DNA of 64,000 nt. Source: Glaciihabitans sp. dw_435. Its GTDB lineage: Bacteria > Actinomycetota > Actinomycetes > Actinomycetales > Microbacteriaceae. The notes beneath the pieces were generated by a model. The model had not been told where the DNA came from. It saw nothing but the letters and a program-made list of their open reading frames with translations, and did not search any database. The stretch lies in NCBI RefSeq assembly GCF_018449675.1, contig NZ_JAAVUZ010000002.1:310001-374000 (forward strand), written 5' to 3'. A program made the translations under genes and the position numbers. Positions 35,067 through 43,986 of the stretch are shown here, in pieces (position 1 is the stretch's first letter; each line of letters begins with the position of its first letter).

Positions 35067-35269
35067 TACTTTTGACACACTGTTTCTCAAAAGGGATTCG
35101 CTGTTCTCCTTCACCGCTCACGCAACACCGTCGAAGCCTCACTGGGGTTGCTGCTGAATTCCTTGCGGACCGAGGTCCGGTGCTTTCCCAGTAGTTTTCT
35201 GAGAAGGCACCAATGCCGCGCCGATACTGTCGATACATGAGTGGAGCACCAACAAAAGGGGACGCCTCA

Positions 35270-36484
35270 GTGCGTACACATCCGACATCGCCGGGGTCAT
35301 TTCGCACCCGCAAGAACCGGACGCTGTCGATCCCCGGGGGTATTCCGCAGGTGCACAGCCGCGGGATCAACCCCGACCGAATCCTGTTGTTCGGTTCCGG
35401 TCCCGCCGTCGGTCTCGGCATGCCGAGCCATGACGCGGCACTCCCGGGACGGGTCGCCCAGGCGCTCACGGCGATCACCGGGCGGGGAACCGACATCGAC
35501 GTCGTCGCTTCCCGCGACATCACCGCCGCCAACGCGGTCGACGTACTCGACTCGCACCACGTCGACCGCTACGACGCGATTGTCATCTTTCTCGGGGTAA
35601 GCGACGCGGTCGCGATGATGCCCGAGAAGGAATGGCGGCGCAGCCTGTTCGAGCTGGCCCGGTTCGCCCTCGCGGAGTCATCCGCGTCCACCAGTGTTAC
35701 CTTCGCCACCCTCGAACCACGGCAGGTGCCCTGGGATTCACTGCGCGGAAGTGCAGAGAAGCACATCCGGCTCCTCAACCTCAACGCGAGTGAGATCGCC
35801 GCGATCAGGTTTACCGCCACCGACGATCGGCTCGGACATATCGGGCTCGAGGCCTCCGCGGGACGCATCGAGAAGGTGCGGTCTGCCGCGGAATACCAAC
35901 AGTGGGCCAACCAGATTGCGCAGGCGCTTGCCCCGCGACTCACGGCCGCGGCCACGGTGGACCCCCGCCAGTTGGCTGCCGTCGGCAACACGCACTCGCT
36001 GAGCCGTCCGCGGTGGAGGCAGGACGAGGGCGATCGGGCGAGGTCGGTCGAACGGCTGCGACTGCTCGACTCGGCGCCGGATGCGCGCATCGACGCCATC
36101 GTGGCGCGGGCCAAGGCGAAGTTCGGTCTTGCCGGGGCTGCGTTCACCGTGCTGGACACCGACCGCATGTGGGCGAAGTCGACAACGGGTGGGATGCCCC
36201 AGCAGGTGGGGCTCGACCAGTCGATCTGCAAGATGACCATCCAGTCGTCGGGGCCATTCATCGTGCCGGACACCTCGATCGACGACAGGATCGTCGGCGC
36301 GAGGCATCCGAAGTTCTATGCCGGCTTCCCCATCGAGGCACCGGACGGCCAGCGCATCGGTTCGCTGTGCGTCTACGACTCGGAGGCGCACGACGCGTCC
36401 GTGATCGACCAGAGCGTGCTGCGCGATTTCGCGCTGGAGATTCAGCAGGAGCTCTGGCGTTACGAGCCGGGGGCCGCCCAGTAG
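35270..36484 (+). CDS. SGNH-like N-terminal domain plus GAF domain protein
   Basis: A 404-residue soluble protein. Residues about 25-195 hold 'RILLFGSGPAVGLGMPSHDAALPGRVAQAL' and 'DAIVIFLGVSDAVAMMPEKEWRRSL', a pattern like an SGNH/GDSL hydrolase with Gly-Ser-Gly in place of the usual Asp-Ser. Residues about 255-395 are a GAF domain ('LLDSAPDARIDAIVARAKAKFGLAGAAFTVLDTDRMWAKS', 'PFIVPDTSIDDRIVG', 'IGSLCVYD'). There is no HTH, GGDEF or kinase. GTG at 35270 follows AAAAGGGGA; longer ATG starts exist at 35213 and 35237. The combination is not one I recognise with a defined function. Confidence 0.75.
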   Translation: MRTHPTSPGSFRTRKNRTLSIPGGIPQVHSRGINPDRILLFGSGPAVGLGMPSHDAALPGRVAQALTAITGRGTDIDVVASRDITAANAVDVLDSHHVDRYDAIVIFLGVSDAVAMMPEKEWRRSLFELARFALAESSASTSVTFATLEPRQVPWDSLRGSAEKHIRLLNLNASEIAAIRFTATDDRLGHIGLEASAGRIEKVRSAAEYQQWANQIAQALAPRLTAAATVDPRQLAAVGNTHSLSRPRWRQDEGDRARSVERLRLLDSAPDARIDAIVARAKAKFGLAGAAFTVLDTDRMWAKSTTGGMPQQVGLDQSICKMTIQSSGPFIVPDTSIDDRIVGARHPKFYAGFPIEAPDGQRIGSLCVYDSEAHDASVIDQSVLRDFALEIQQELWRYEPGAAQ

Positions 36485-36494
36485 ACCCGACTCC

Positions 36495-36962
36495 CTAAGT
36501 CAGAAACTTCGCTTCGGGCGCGTTCTCGACGGCGGCTGCGATGCGCTGGAGCATGTCGTCCGACATCGGCGGCATGGCGTGCAGCGGGAACCACCGCGCC
36601 TCGGTGTTCTCCCCGTCGGCCGGTGACGGTGTGCCGGAGTCCCAGCGCAGGCGGAACACCAGGTCGAGGTACCTGCTCTGATCGCCGTTCGCATAGACGG
36701 ACATTCCCGTGACGTTCACCAGCACGAGGCGTTCGGCGGTGGCCGTGACATCCGCTTCCTCGAGCACTTCCCGCATGGCGGCGACGGCCGGCTGCTCGCC
36801 GGGATCGATGATGCCGGTGACCGGCGTCCAGTTACCGTTGTCGGCACGGCGCACCAGGAGGATCTCCTCGTCGCGGATCACCACAGCGGTGACCCCCGAC
36901 AACCACAGGGGGGCGGTGCCGATCTTCGCGCGCAGGTCAAGGACAAAGTCGGGGGTGGCCAT
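36495..36962 (-). CDS. NUDIX hydrolase
   Basis: A 155-residue NUDIX protein. The box 'GIIDPGEQPAVAAMREVLEEADV' (residues about 58-80) keeps the GE and REXXEE residues, although the final Gly of the standard box is Asp. The strand 'VVIRDEEILLVRRADNGNWTPVTG' and the C-terminal 'NTEARWFPLHAMPPM' are common in MutT-like hydrolases of small nucleotides. Substrate unknown. It converges on the GAF gene with ten bases between the stops. Confidence 0.87.
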   Translation of the reverse strand: MATPDFVLDLRAKIGTAPLWLSGVTAVVIRDEEILLVRRADNGNWTPVTGIIDPGEQPAVAAMREVLEEADVTATAERLVLVNVTGMSVYANGDQSRYLDLVFRLRWDSGTPSPADGENTEARWFPLHAMPPMSDDMLQRIAAAVENAPEAKFLT

Positions 36963-37140
36963 GAGGGCACTATAGCCGCGGCTGCGCCACCGGGCCCGTC
37001 GTGTGGATCAGCTGTGGAACAGGATGTCTCAATTCCGCAGAAACGACAGGTGTCAATCCCGCGAAATCCCGGGCATCCCGGCGTACATTTTTCAAGTACG
37101 GGGACACCGCCGTCTCCGTAATCCGCGGGAGGGCATGAGC

Positions 37141-37566
37141 ATGGGATCCCTGATGTACGGCGCCGCGAGGATGGTTATCGAGTTCGACGATCGCACGCTC
37201 GCGCACGTACAGCTTGTTCTGTGTGCAAAGCTCCGTCGCGGCGAGGCCTTCTTCTTCTCCTGGAAGGACGCACCATCGATCGGCGGGGGCCGCAGCAGCG
37301 TGTGGATCGACCGCAGCATTCCCCTCTTTTTCCGCTTTAGCTCTGCCACCCGACACGTCATCAACCACGAGTGGCTGGAGACGCTCACCCTCACCGCCAA
37401 CTCCGCGCAGGGGATGATGCTGATCGAAGAGCCGTCCGGCACGGGCACACCGCCGGCGGGGATTCCGGCGTCGGCACACCACATGCAGTCGAATGTGGGA
37501 ACCGGTTCGCTCGGACACCCGCACAAGCGGTCCACGATGCCGACGGGCGCCGCTCGCTCCACCTGA
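37141..37566 (+). CDS. DUF7882 family protein (second paralogue)
   Basis: A 141-residue paralogue of the 34603-34947 protein. The shared core runs from 'LMYGAARMVIEFDDRTLAHVQLVLCAKLRRGEAFFFSW' to 'TRHVINHEWLETLTLTANSAQGMMLIEEP', with an extra disordered 35-residue tail rich in Gly, Thr and His. GGGAGGG at 37128-37134 favours the ATG at 37141 over that at 37135. The two copies flank the GAF and NUDIX genes, in opposite orientation. Their function is unknown; the 'DNA ligase' name in databases is not supported. Confidence 0.82.
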   Translation: MGSLMYGAARMVIEFDDRTLAHVQLVLCAKLRRGEAFFFSWKDAPSIGGGRSSVWIDRSIPLFFRFSSATRHVINHEWLETLTLTANSAQGMMLIEEPSGTGTPPAGIPASAHHMQSNVGTGSLGHPHKRSTMPTGAARST

Positions 37567-37636
37567 CGTGGTGCGAAATCGTGCACGGAATCGCTAGCCG
37601 TGTGCGCTGAGCGCCTGCAAAACTGAGGTCATGTCC

Positions 37637-37858
37637 ATGTCTGATCCCTTCCTGCCCGATGTCCCGCGTCGACTCTCGGACCAGGACGAAGAAACGCTGA
37701 TCGAGGGCTCCGGTGACGGTCCGGATGTGCTCGAGGAGACCTCCAGCGAGGCCGAACCGCAGCCGGGGCATCCGCTTCGAGACAATCCGACATTCCGCCG
37801 CCCGACGCCGGGCCAACATCTCACCGATGAACAGCTCGAGGCCGACCTCGACGAATAG
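37637..37858 (+). CDS. Small acidic hypothetical protein
   Basis: A 73-residue highly acidic, Pro-rich and probably disordered protein: 'MSDPFLPDVPRRLSDQDEETLIEGSGDGPD' ... 'QHLTDEQLEADLDE'. No family recognised and no membrane segment. GAGG at 37625-37628 fits the ATG at 37637 rather than the one at 37631. Such proteins are frequent next to regulators in Microbacteriaceae. It abuts, in the opposite orientation, the AraC gene, whose stop is the next base. Confidence 0.65.
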   Translation: MSDPFLPDVPRRLSDQDEETLIEGSGDGPDVLEETSSEAEPQPGHPLRDNPTFRRPTPGQHLTDEQLEADLDE

Positions 37859-38779
37859 CTAGGTCGCGGCGTTGTGATCGGCCTGCCACTGGGTGGGCGA
37901 GCTGCCGAACGCCTCGCGGAACGAGCGGCTGAAGTGCGAGGCGCTGGTGAAACCCCAGCGGGTCGCGATGGATCCGATGGAGATGCCCCGGCCCACCGCA
38001 ACCTCCAGGTCGCTGCGGGCACCCGCCAGGCGGCGGATCGCGATGAGCCGCGCCACGGTGTTGGGCTCTCCCTCGAACGCCTGATGCAGGGCGCGCACCG
38101 AGATCTGCTGTGCCGCCGCCACCATGGAGGGGCTGAGCCGGGAGTTCCAGAGGTTCGCGTCGATGTAGCGACGTGCGGCCTTCACTGTCGCGCGATGGGC
38201 GAACTCGGCCCCCGGCACGCGTTCGAGCCGTTCGTCGATCACCACGGTGACGAGCGCGACCAGCGAATGACCGAACTGCTCGTTCGTCGACGCGGGCAGC
38301 GCGCGGCGGTTGCGGTACAGCTGCGCGGTCGTCGCCCGCACAACAGAGCCGGCCCCGCGCGTGGCGTCCAGCGGAATCGCGGCCAGCTCGCGCCGCTCGG
38401 CGGGAGTGAGGTCGAGCACCCCGTCGGCCAGCCTGAGCGCGACAACCTTAAAGTCGGGCGACGGAACGAACGCCACCAGCGACCGCAGTTCGAAGATCAT
38501 CAGCTGACCGGTCGCCACGACGACCTCGCGGACGTCCAGGGTGAGCGTTACGGAACCCGACATCACGATGGCGATGATCGTCGCATCCCCCGAGGGGACG
38601 AAGGGCGAGCTGTCGCGCGGCAGCCGGGGCTGCGCGACAAGGCGTGACACCAGCACCGGGCCGAACTGGCACCTGTCCAGCAGGTGGAGCGCGCGCGTGA
38701 GGTACCCGGACGCCGGCTCCGCCTCGGGAGCAGAACCTTCCGGCCGCCGGGCAACGCTCACCTCAAATGTCTGGGACAT
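37859..38779 (-). CDS. AraC-family transcriptional regulator
   Basis: A 306-residue regulator. The N-terminal half is a cupin-like AraC_binding_2 domain ('IIAIVMSGSVTLTLDVREVVVATGQLMIF'). The last about 100 residues hold the two-helix-turn-helix AraC domain: 'SPSMVAAAQQISVRALHQAF' and 'ISIGSIATRWGFTSASHFSRSFREAFGSSPTQW'. It begins directly where the TetR-AraC fusion gene ends (adjacent bases), so the two form a dicistron. The effector and targets are not evident. Confidence 0.88.
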   Translation of the reverse strand: MSQTFEVSVARRPEGSAPEAEPASGYLTRALHLLDRCQFGPVLVSRLVAQPRLPRDSSPFVPSGDATIIAIVMSGSVTLTLDVREVVVATGQLMIFELRSLVAFVPSPDFKVVALRLADGVLDLTPAERRELAAIPLDATRGAGSVVRATTAQLYRNRRALPASTNEQFGHSLVALVTVVIDERLERVPGAEFAHRATVKAARRYIDANLWNSRLSPSMVAAAQQISVRALHQAFEGEPNTVARLIAIRRLAGARSDLEVAVGRGISIGSIATRWGFTSASHFSRSFREAFGSSPTQWQADHNAAT

Positions 38780-39868
38780 CTAGGCACCCGCGCGTTCGCG
38801 TTGCCAGCCGGTCGGAGACATCCCGAACGCCTTGGTGAACAGGCGGGTGAAATGCGCCGCGCTTCCGAAACCCCAGCGCGCCGCAATGCTGGAGATGGTG
38901 GACGAGGTGGATGCCTCGATGTCGGTGCGTGCCCGTTCGAGCCGCCGCTTCTGGATCGCCTTGCTGAGGGTGTCGTCCTGTCCCTCGAACATCACGTGCA
39001 GCGACCGCACCGACACGTGGTGCGCCCGGGCGATCATCGTCGGTGACAGCCGCGGGTCGTGCAGGTTGTTGTCGATGAAGGTGCTGACGTCGCCCGCGAG
39101 GGTGCGAGGGATGGTGGATGTCCCGGAGCCGGTGAGCATCTGGCCGGCGCCGACGAGCAGCTGGATCTGGGTCTCGGCCTCGTCCGGAGTCGCCACCGGC
39201 GCGGTCGCGCGGATCCTTCGCACCAAGCCGTCGATGGTGACGGCGATCGACGGGAGGGTGTCATGCGCGGCCAGATCGGCCCAGGGAAGCATCGCCGTGG
39301 ACGTGGCGGCGATCGAGACGAGCTTGGTTTCGGCGACACCGAGGCGGCTCATCTGGATGAGGCCCTGGGTGAGAAGCACCAGCTGCGCCCCGAGGCTCGC
39401 GCACTCGTCATCGGTCGCGGTGAGCTCTCCGCCGGCGGCGCCATCGAGCAGGCGTCCGGCGACGATCGTCTCCATATCGGCGGTCGTGCGGGCGCACAGC
39501 TCGGTGATTTCGGGCTCGCGGATGCCCAGTTCGGAGAGGCTGTTGAGCATGAGACATCCGCGTCGGCCTGGTTGTGAGGCGCAGTCGGCGATGATCGTCG
39601 CAAACAGGTTCTCGACGGCGGAAAGCGTCGAGGCGCCGTCGACGGATACCGCGACGCGGACGACCTCGACGCGGGCCGCGCAGTAAGCCTCGAACACGGC
39701 ACGGAACAGTCCGAACTTGCTGCGGTAGGCCGCGTAGATGCTGCCGTTGCCGATGGCGCTGGCGTCCGACACCGCAGCCACCAAGGTGGCGTCGAACCCC
39801 CGCGTCCAGAACAGCTGGGTGGCCACTTCCAGTAGCGCAGTTTCGTCGAATCGTCGGGTGCGCACCAT
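38780..39868 (-). CDS. TetR-AraC fusion transcriptional regulator
   Basis: A 362-residue protein with two DNA-binding domains. Residues 1-55 are a TetR HTH ('LLEVATQLFWTRGFDATLVAAVSDASAIGNGSIYAAYRSKFGLFRAVF'). Residues 60-185 look like a TetR ligand domain ('FATIIADCASQPGRRGCLMLNS'). The last about 105 residues are a complete AraC-type HTH ('LSPTMIARAHHVSVRSLHVMF', 'ISSIAARWGFGSAAHFTRLFTKAFGMSPTGW'). The C-terminal part resembles the neighbouring AraC protein. ATG 39868 is preferred over GTG 39877, because TACCGT lies at about -10 and the message would be leaderless. It may be a composite or one-component double reader. Confidence 0.85.
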   Translation of the reverse strand: MVRTRRFDETALLEVATQLFWTRGFDATLVAAVSDASAIGNGSIYAAYRSKFGLFRAVFEAYCAARVEVVRVAVSVDGASTLSAVENLFATIIADCASQPGRRGCLMLNSLSELGIREPEITELCARTTADMETIVAGRLLDGAAGGELTATDDECASLGAQLVLLTQGLIQMSRLGVAETKLVSIAATSTAMLPWADLAAHDTLPSIAVTIDGLVRRIRATAPVATPDEAETQIQLLVGAGQMLTGSGTSTIPRTLAGDVSTFIDNNLHDPRLSPTMIARAHHVSVRSLHVMFEGQDDTLSKAIQKRRLERARTDIEASTSSTISSIAARWGFGSAAHFTRLFTKAFGMSPTGWQRERAGA

Positions 39869-39988
39869 GTTCGCCACGGTAGCAATCTGGAGCGTTCAAT
39901 CCACGGGAATTGACGATGCGTGCAGCACGGATAGTCTTCCCGTGCAGTGGCGGCGCCGCGCGCTGCGACGCCGCCCTGGGGGTCGTGC

Positions 39989-40705
39989 CTAGCCCAGTTC
40001 GGTGATCGCGGCGACGATGAAGTCGGCAACCTCGGTCGGGTGCGTCTGCATCACCAGGTGCGGTGCGTCGAGCTCGATGACCTTGCGCAGCCCCGCGCGG
40101 GTGTAGCCGAACCGCTCCACGTCGGGGTTGATGGTGTGGTCGGCGCTGGAGACAATGCCCCACGCGGGCTTCGTCTTCCACGCAGCGACGGGTGCGTTCT
40201 CCCCGAAGGCGATGGCCGACAGTGGGCGCTGCGAGACGGCGAGCACCTGGGCATCCTCGAGCGGCACGCCCGCGGCGAAGACGGCGGGGAAAGATTCGAC
40301 CTTGACCGAGACATCCGTTCCCGGGTCGGCACCCTCGATCGGGTACGGCGAGTACACGAGGTTCGCGGCGAGGTCGGAGTCGGGGAATCCTCCCTGCAGG
40401 GCACCGAGGCTCTCGCCCTCCTCGAGCGCGTAGGCGGAGACGTAGACGAGTCCGACCACGTTCTCGGCGACCCCTGCGACCGTGATGACGGCTCCACCAT
40501 AGGAGTGGCCGGCGAGGATGACGGGTCCGTCGATCTGCTCGACGAACGACTTGATGTAGGCCGAGTCACCGATCAGGCTGCGGTTAAAGACGGGCGGCAC
40601 GGCGACGGTGTATCCGCGGGCGAGCAGGTCCTTGGTGACGGGCGCCCAGCTTGCTGCGTCGGCGAATGCGCCGTGGATCAACACGATGGTGGGGGTGGCG
40701 GACAT
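39989..40705 (-). CDS. Alpha/beta hydrolase
   Basis: A 238-residue alpha/beta-hydrolase. It shows the oxyanion start 'IVLIHGAFADAASW', the nucleophile elbow 'LAGHSYGGAVI' with Ser, the acid Asp in 'IVSSADHTINPD' and the His in 'LDAPHLVMQTHP'. It is similar to small esterases/salicylate esterase-like proteins (EstC/MenH style). No signal peptide, so it is probably cytoplasmic. It lies between the TetR-AraC fusion and an AraC gene, all on the minus strand, and may be a target of them. Confidence 0.88.
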   Translation of the reverse strand: MSATPTIVLIHGAFADAASWAPVTKDLLARGYTVAVPPVFNRSLIGDSAYIKSFVEQIDGPVILAGHSYGGAVITVAGVAENVVGLVYVSAYALEEGESLGALQGGFPDSDLAANLVYSPYPIEGADPGTDVSVKVESFPAVFAAGVPLEDAQVLAVSQRPLSAIAFGENAPVAAWKTKPAWGIVSSADHTINPDVERFGYTRAGLRKVIELDAPHLVMQTHPTEVADFIVAAITELG

Positions 40706-40808
40706 GACGTTCTCCTTTGTGCCGGGGTGGGTGGTGACCCCAGCCTCGCCCGACGACGATGCCGTCCCACCGCCGGTGCGCCCCGCGAAAAATATCGCGC
40801 GCTGGCAA

Positions 40809-41708
40809 TCAAGCGGAGATGGATGTCCCGAAGCGACCGTTCTCGATACGCCAATCCCGCGGTGAACAGCCGTACATCGCCCGGAACGCGCGGCTGAAAT
40901 GGGAGGCGTTCGCGAATCCCCACCGCCCCGCGATCATCTCGATGCTGAGGTGACGAAGGCCCGGTTGTTCCAGGGCTTCCCGGCATTTCTCGAGACGACG
41001 GGTGAGGATCGTGCGGGCGACCGAGGCAGATTCGCTCTCGAACGCGAGATGCAGCGACCGCAGCGAAATGTGGAGCGCCTCGGCGATGGTCGCTGGCGTG
41101 AGGGACTGTTCGGTCAGGTGCGTGTCGATGTGCCGCTTGGCCTCGGTGACGACGTTACGGCGCACGAGACGCGGCTCGGACGAGCGTCCGAGCGCCTCGT
41201 TCACGAATGCGGTGGCCAGGTCGATCATCGATGTGGCGACGACGAGGCCCGCGCCCTGGGCGAAGGGATGCTCGGTGCGCAGCACCTGCGTGGCGACGGC
41301 GCACAGCACGAGGGGCACACCACTGTTGTACGACACGATGTTGCGGGAGAGCCGCTCGACGTCGGCGTCCGGGATTCCCAGGTCGGTCTTCTTGATCCGA
41401 ACGCTCATCGACCGGAAGTCCGGCGAGACCTGAAACCCCGACACCCGGCTCATGTCGTTGATCGCCATCTGCCCGGCACTGGTGGGTTCGGTGCGGTGGG
41501 AGAGATGGGTCTCGAGTCCACCGCTGGAGACGAAGGCGATGACGAACGCATCTCCGGGATCCTCGTAGTCAGCGCGCTCGTGCTGGGCAAACTGGGGTGC
41601 GACCACCCGGCGCACGTAGACACCCTCGAGAGTCGCGCTACCTGCGACGGCGACCGGCGCGTCCCGGTACCCGCTGGCGGTGCGCACGGCGGGCGGCAGG
41701 AATGTCAT
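40809..41708 (-). CDS. AraC-family transcriptional regulator
   Basis: A 299-residue AraC-type regulator. N-terminal cupin-like domain ('FVIAFVSSGGLETHLSHRTEPTSAGQMAINDMSRVSGF'), C-terminal HTH pair 'LTPATIAEALHISLRSLHLAF' and 'IEMIAGRWGFANASHFSRAFRAMYGCSPRDW'. The end of the C-terminal domain resembles the two regulators at 37.9-39.9 kb, suggesting local duplication. It is divergent from the frameshifted DJ-1/AraC gene; the alpha/beta hydrolase is 103 bases downstream and may be its target. Confidence 0.88.
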   Translation of the reverse strand: MTFLPPAVRTASGYRDAPVAVAGSATLEGVYVRRVVAPQFAQHERADYEDPGDAFVIAFVSSGGLETHLSHRTEPTSAGQMAINDMSRVSGFQVSPDFRSMSVRIKKTDLGIPDADVERLSRNIVSYNSGVPLVLCAVATQVLRTEHPFAQGAGLVVATSMIDLATAFVNEALGRSSEPRLVRRNVVTEAKRHIDTHLTEQSLTPATIAEALHISLRSLHLAFESESASVARTILTRRLEKCREALEQPGLRHLSIEMIAGRWGFANASHFSRAFRAMYGCSPRDWRIENGRFGTSISA

Positions 41709-41929
41709 CGTGATTCACCGCGGACGAAATCCGCGTTTACGCAAGAGCCCATGGTGTCCTCCGCTCGACCGATGAAGTGCTGTGCTTCCATCCATGTACG
41801 GCCGCGCGTTGAGTGCGAGACCCAACTCTGGTTGACTGCGAGTTCCAGTATGGAGTCGTGCTCACTCGGATCATCCCCCGCGATCGGCCACGAATACCTC
41901 GACTTGAGACACAGCACGCGGAGGACACC

Positions 41930-42903
41930 ATGGCCACTTCCAGACCCCGACACGTCGGCATTCTGCTCTTCGACGGCGTCAAGATGCTCGACTTCGTCGG
42001 CCCCGCCGAGGTCTTCGCCGAGGCGAACCAGTTCGGCGCCAACTACGTCCTCACGTATGTGTCGATCGACGGTAGAGACGTCAGCACATCTATCGGCGTG
42101 CGCGTCAGTGCCCAGATCGCGGTCGAAGAATGTGGGCACTTCGACACCCTCATCGTGCCCGGCAGCGAGCTGTCGCCCCTGGTGTTTACAACCCCGCAGG
42201 TGTTGGCCATGGCGAAAGAACTGGCAGCGAAATCCGACCGCGTTGCGGGCATCTGCAGCGGCGCGTTCGTACTCGCCCAGGCGAGGTTACGGACGGCACG
42301 CGGGCCACCACCCACTGGAAGTTCGTCAAGGAACTCGCCGCCCTCTATCCCGCCGTCGAGGTGGAGCCCGACGCCATCTTCATTAAGAGTGGCAACACCT
42401 ATACCTCCGGTGGCGTTGCCGCGGGGATCGACCTGGCGCTTGCGCTGGTGGAGGAGGACCACGGCGCCGACCTCGCGCGGTCGGTCGCACAGGGTCTTCT
42501 CGTGTACATGCAGCGCGCCGGCGGTCAGTCGCAGTTTTCGGCGTCCTTGCGGGGACCCGCCCCCAAGACGGCGTTGGTTCGCTCCGTGGTCAACTTCATC
42601 AACGAGAATCCCTCGCGCCAACATACGGTGATGGAGCTGGCCGACTTCGCCAGCGTGAGCGCCCGCCACCTCAATCGCCTGTTCCGTGAGGAGCTCGACA
42701 GCACTCCCTCCGAATACGCCGCAGTCATGCGGTTTGACAGGGCCAAGGCGCTCCTCGACCGCGGCCACGCCATCACCACGACAGCGACCGAGTCCGGCTT
42801 CAGCAGCCCCGAGGCACTGCGGCGTGCCTTTATTGCCCGACTGGGAATCTCGCCCCTGAAGTATCAGCAGCGCTTCCGCTCGACCAACGTCGACGGCAAA
42901 TAA
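41930..42903 (+). pseudogene. DJ-1/PfpI-AraC regulator gene with a single-base frameshift
   Basis: From the ATG at 41930 the reading frame encodes a DJ-1/PfpI domain ('VGILLFDGVKMLDFVGPAEVFAEAN', 'AGICSGAFVLAQA' with the nucleophile-elbow Cys). It leaves the correct frame near 42290. The next frame continues exactly where the family continues ('DGTRATTHWKFVKELAALYPAVEVEPDAIF', then the AraC HTH 'TVMELADFASVSARHLNRLF'). One missing base at about 42290-42291 would restore 'RLLDGTRATTHW'. The gene is therefore interrupted, or the base is a sequencing error. The intact product would be a GATase1-AraC regulator of about 324 residues. Confidence 0.85.
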
Positions 42904-43022
42904 CTCGCCCGGTCACCCCCTGCGTTCGCGGAACAGAATGCTGCACGCGCGGAACACCCTCGTTCTCCCGGAGTGAATAAAGTTCAACTGCGGATGTAGC
43001 CGCGGGGGAACGGGAGCGTCAC

Positions 43023-43265
43023 ATGGTCGTCGATCGCGAACCTGCGCGCCTGAGCTTCGAAGCAGACATCCGGCCTCTGTTTACGCAGGGGGACCGCACC
43101 GCGATGCTCGAGTTCTTCGATCTGTGGTCGTTCGACGATGTGGTGCGTCACGGCGCCGCGATTGCAGAGCGGCTGGCGGATGGCTCGCTGCCCCGGGACA
43201 TCCGCTGGTCCGACGCGCACGTCTCGATGTTTGACCGCTGGCGTGCCGAGGGCGCCAACCCGTGA
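43023..43265 (+). CDS. Small conserved hypothetical protein
   Basis: An 80-residue protein starting 'MVVDREPARLSFEADIRPLFTQGDRTAMLEFFDLWSFDDVVRHGAAIAERL', ending 'DGSLPRDIRWSDAHVSMFDRWRAEG'. The same pattern occurs as a free-standing small domain in many bacteria. It recalls the cytochrome-like planctomycete modules ('DIRPLF...RWIDEG') but lacks CxxCH, so no haem is bound. GGGAG precedes the ATG by about eight bases. It converges on the DUF1992 gene, with its stop four bases away. Function unknown. Confidence 0.72.
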   Translation: MVVDREPARLSFEADIRPLFTQGDRTAMLEFFDLWSFDDVVRHGAAIAERLADGSLPRDIRWSDAHVSMFDRWRAEGANP

Positions 43266-43269
43266 GCGG

Positions 43270-43908
43270 CTAAAACCCCTGGCGAAGCGCCCGGCGCCGC
43301 TCGCGCCAGGTCATGCTGGCAAGCTCGGCGGACCGGCGCTCCTGCTCGAGTGCCCGGGCGCGGTACCGGGCGGAACGCCGCTCGGCCCAGCGGGCCACCT
43401 CCGCATCGACGTCGCGGGTCTGCGTGACGACGGGAGGGCCGCCCTGCAGCTGGCGGCGCGCGGAGATGATGCGCTTGTTGAAGTCCTCGAGAATCTCGCG
43501 CACAGCAAACTCGGACGGCGCTTCGTCCAGACGCTCGTCGAGGGAGGCGTCCTCGGTGCGCAGGGTCAATGCAGGCGGGCCGAGACCGGTGAGCTGCTCG
43601 CGCTCGATCTTCTTGCGAATCCACCAGTCGGGATCGTACGTCTGGTTGAGGCCGGCGAGCGGTTTGCCCGCGCCGGGAAGGTTGTCGAACTCCCCGCGCC
43701 GCATAGCCTGCTCGATGACAATCTCGACGTACTGCGCGTGCTGCTCGGGCGTGAACTGCCCGGCGCTGTTCTCTTCGTCGTCGAGCTCCGGCGGGGTCCA
43801 GTCCTCGCGGGCAGCGGCCGCGTCGGCCTCCGTGCCCGGAGCCAGCTTGTCGACCTGGTACCGGGCGACATTCAACCGGGTATCGCTGCGCTCTTTCTTG
43901 CCTGCCAC
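43270..43908 (-). CDS. DUF1992 (DNAJC28-like) protein
   Basis: A 212-residue soluble protein. It carries the complete DUF1992 core 'IEQAMRRGEFDNLPGAGKPLAGLNQTYDPDWWIRKKIEREQL', 'FAVREILEDFNKRIISARRQLQG' and 'VDAEVARWAERRSARY'. DnaJ-like subfamily C member 28 shares the domain, but no J domain is present here. Its function is not known. The gene is convergent with the small protein at 43023-43265 and starts at 43908. Confidence 0.85.
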   Translation of the reverse strand: MAGKKERSDTRLNVARYQVDKLAPGTEADAAAAREDWTPPELDDEENSAGQFTPEQHAQYVEIVIEQAMRRGEFDNLPGAGKPLAGLNQTYDPDWWIRKKIEREQLTGLGPPALTLRTEDASLDERLDEAPSEFAVREILEDFNKRIISARRQLQGGPPVVTQTRDVDAEVARWAERRSARYRARALEQERRSAELASMTWRERRRALRQGF

Positions 43909-43986
43909 GCAAACAAGCTTAGGTTTTGATCGCGGGCGATGCCCGATTCGGGCCTGAAGTTCGTGCGGGGTTGACCCGGACGACGA

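Noticed and set aside
41930-42903. Programmed ribosomal frameshift to join the DJ-1 and AraC parts
   Set aside because: No slippery heptamer or following pseudoknot is visible at about 42290, and homologues are encoded in one frame; a single-base loss or read error is simpler.
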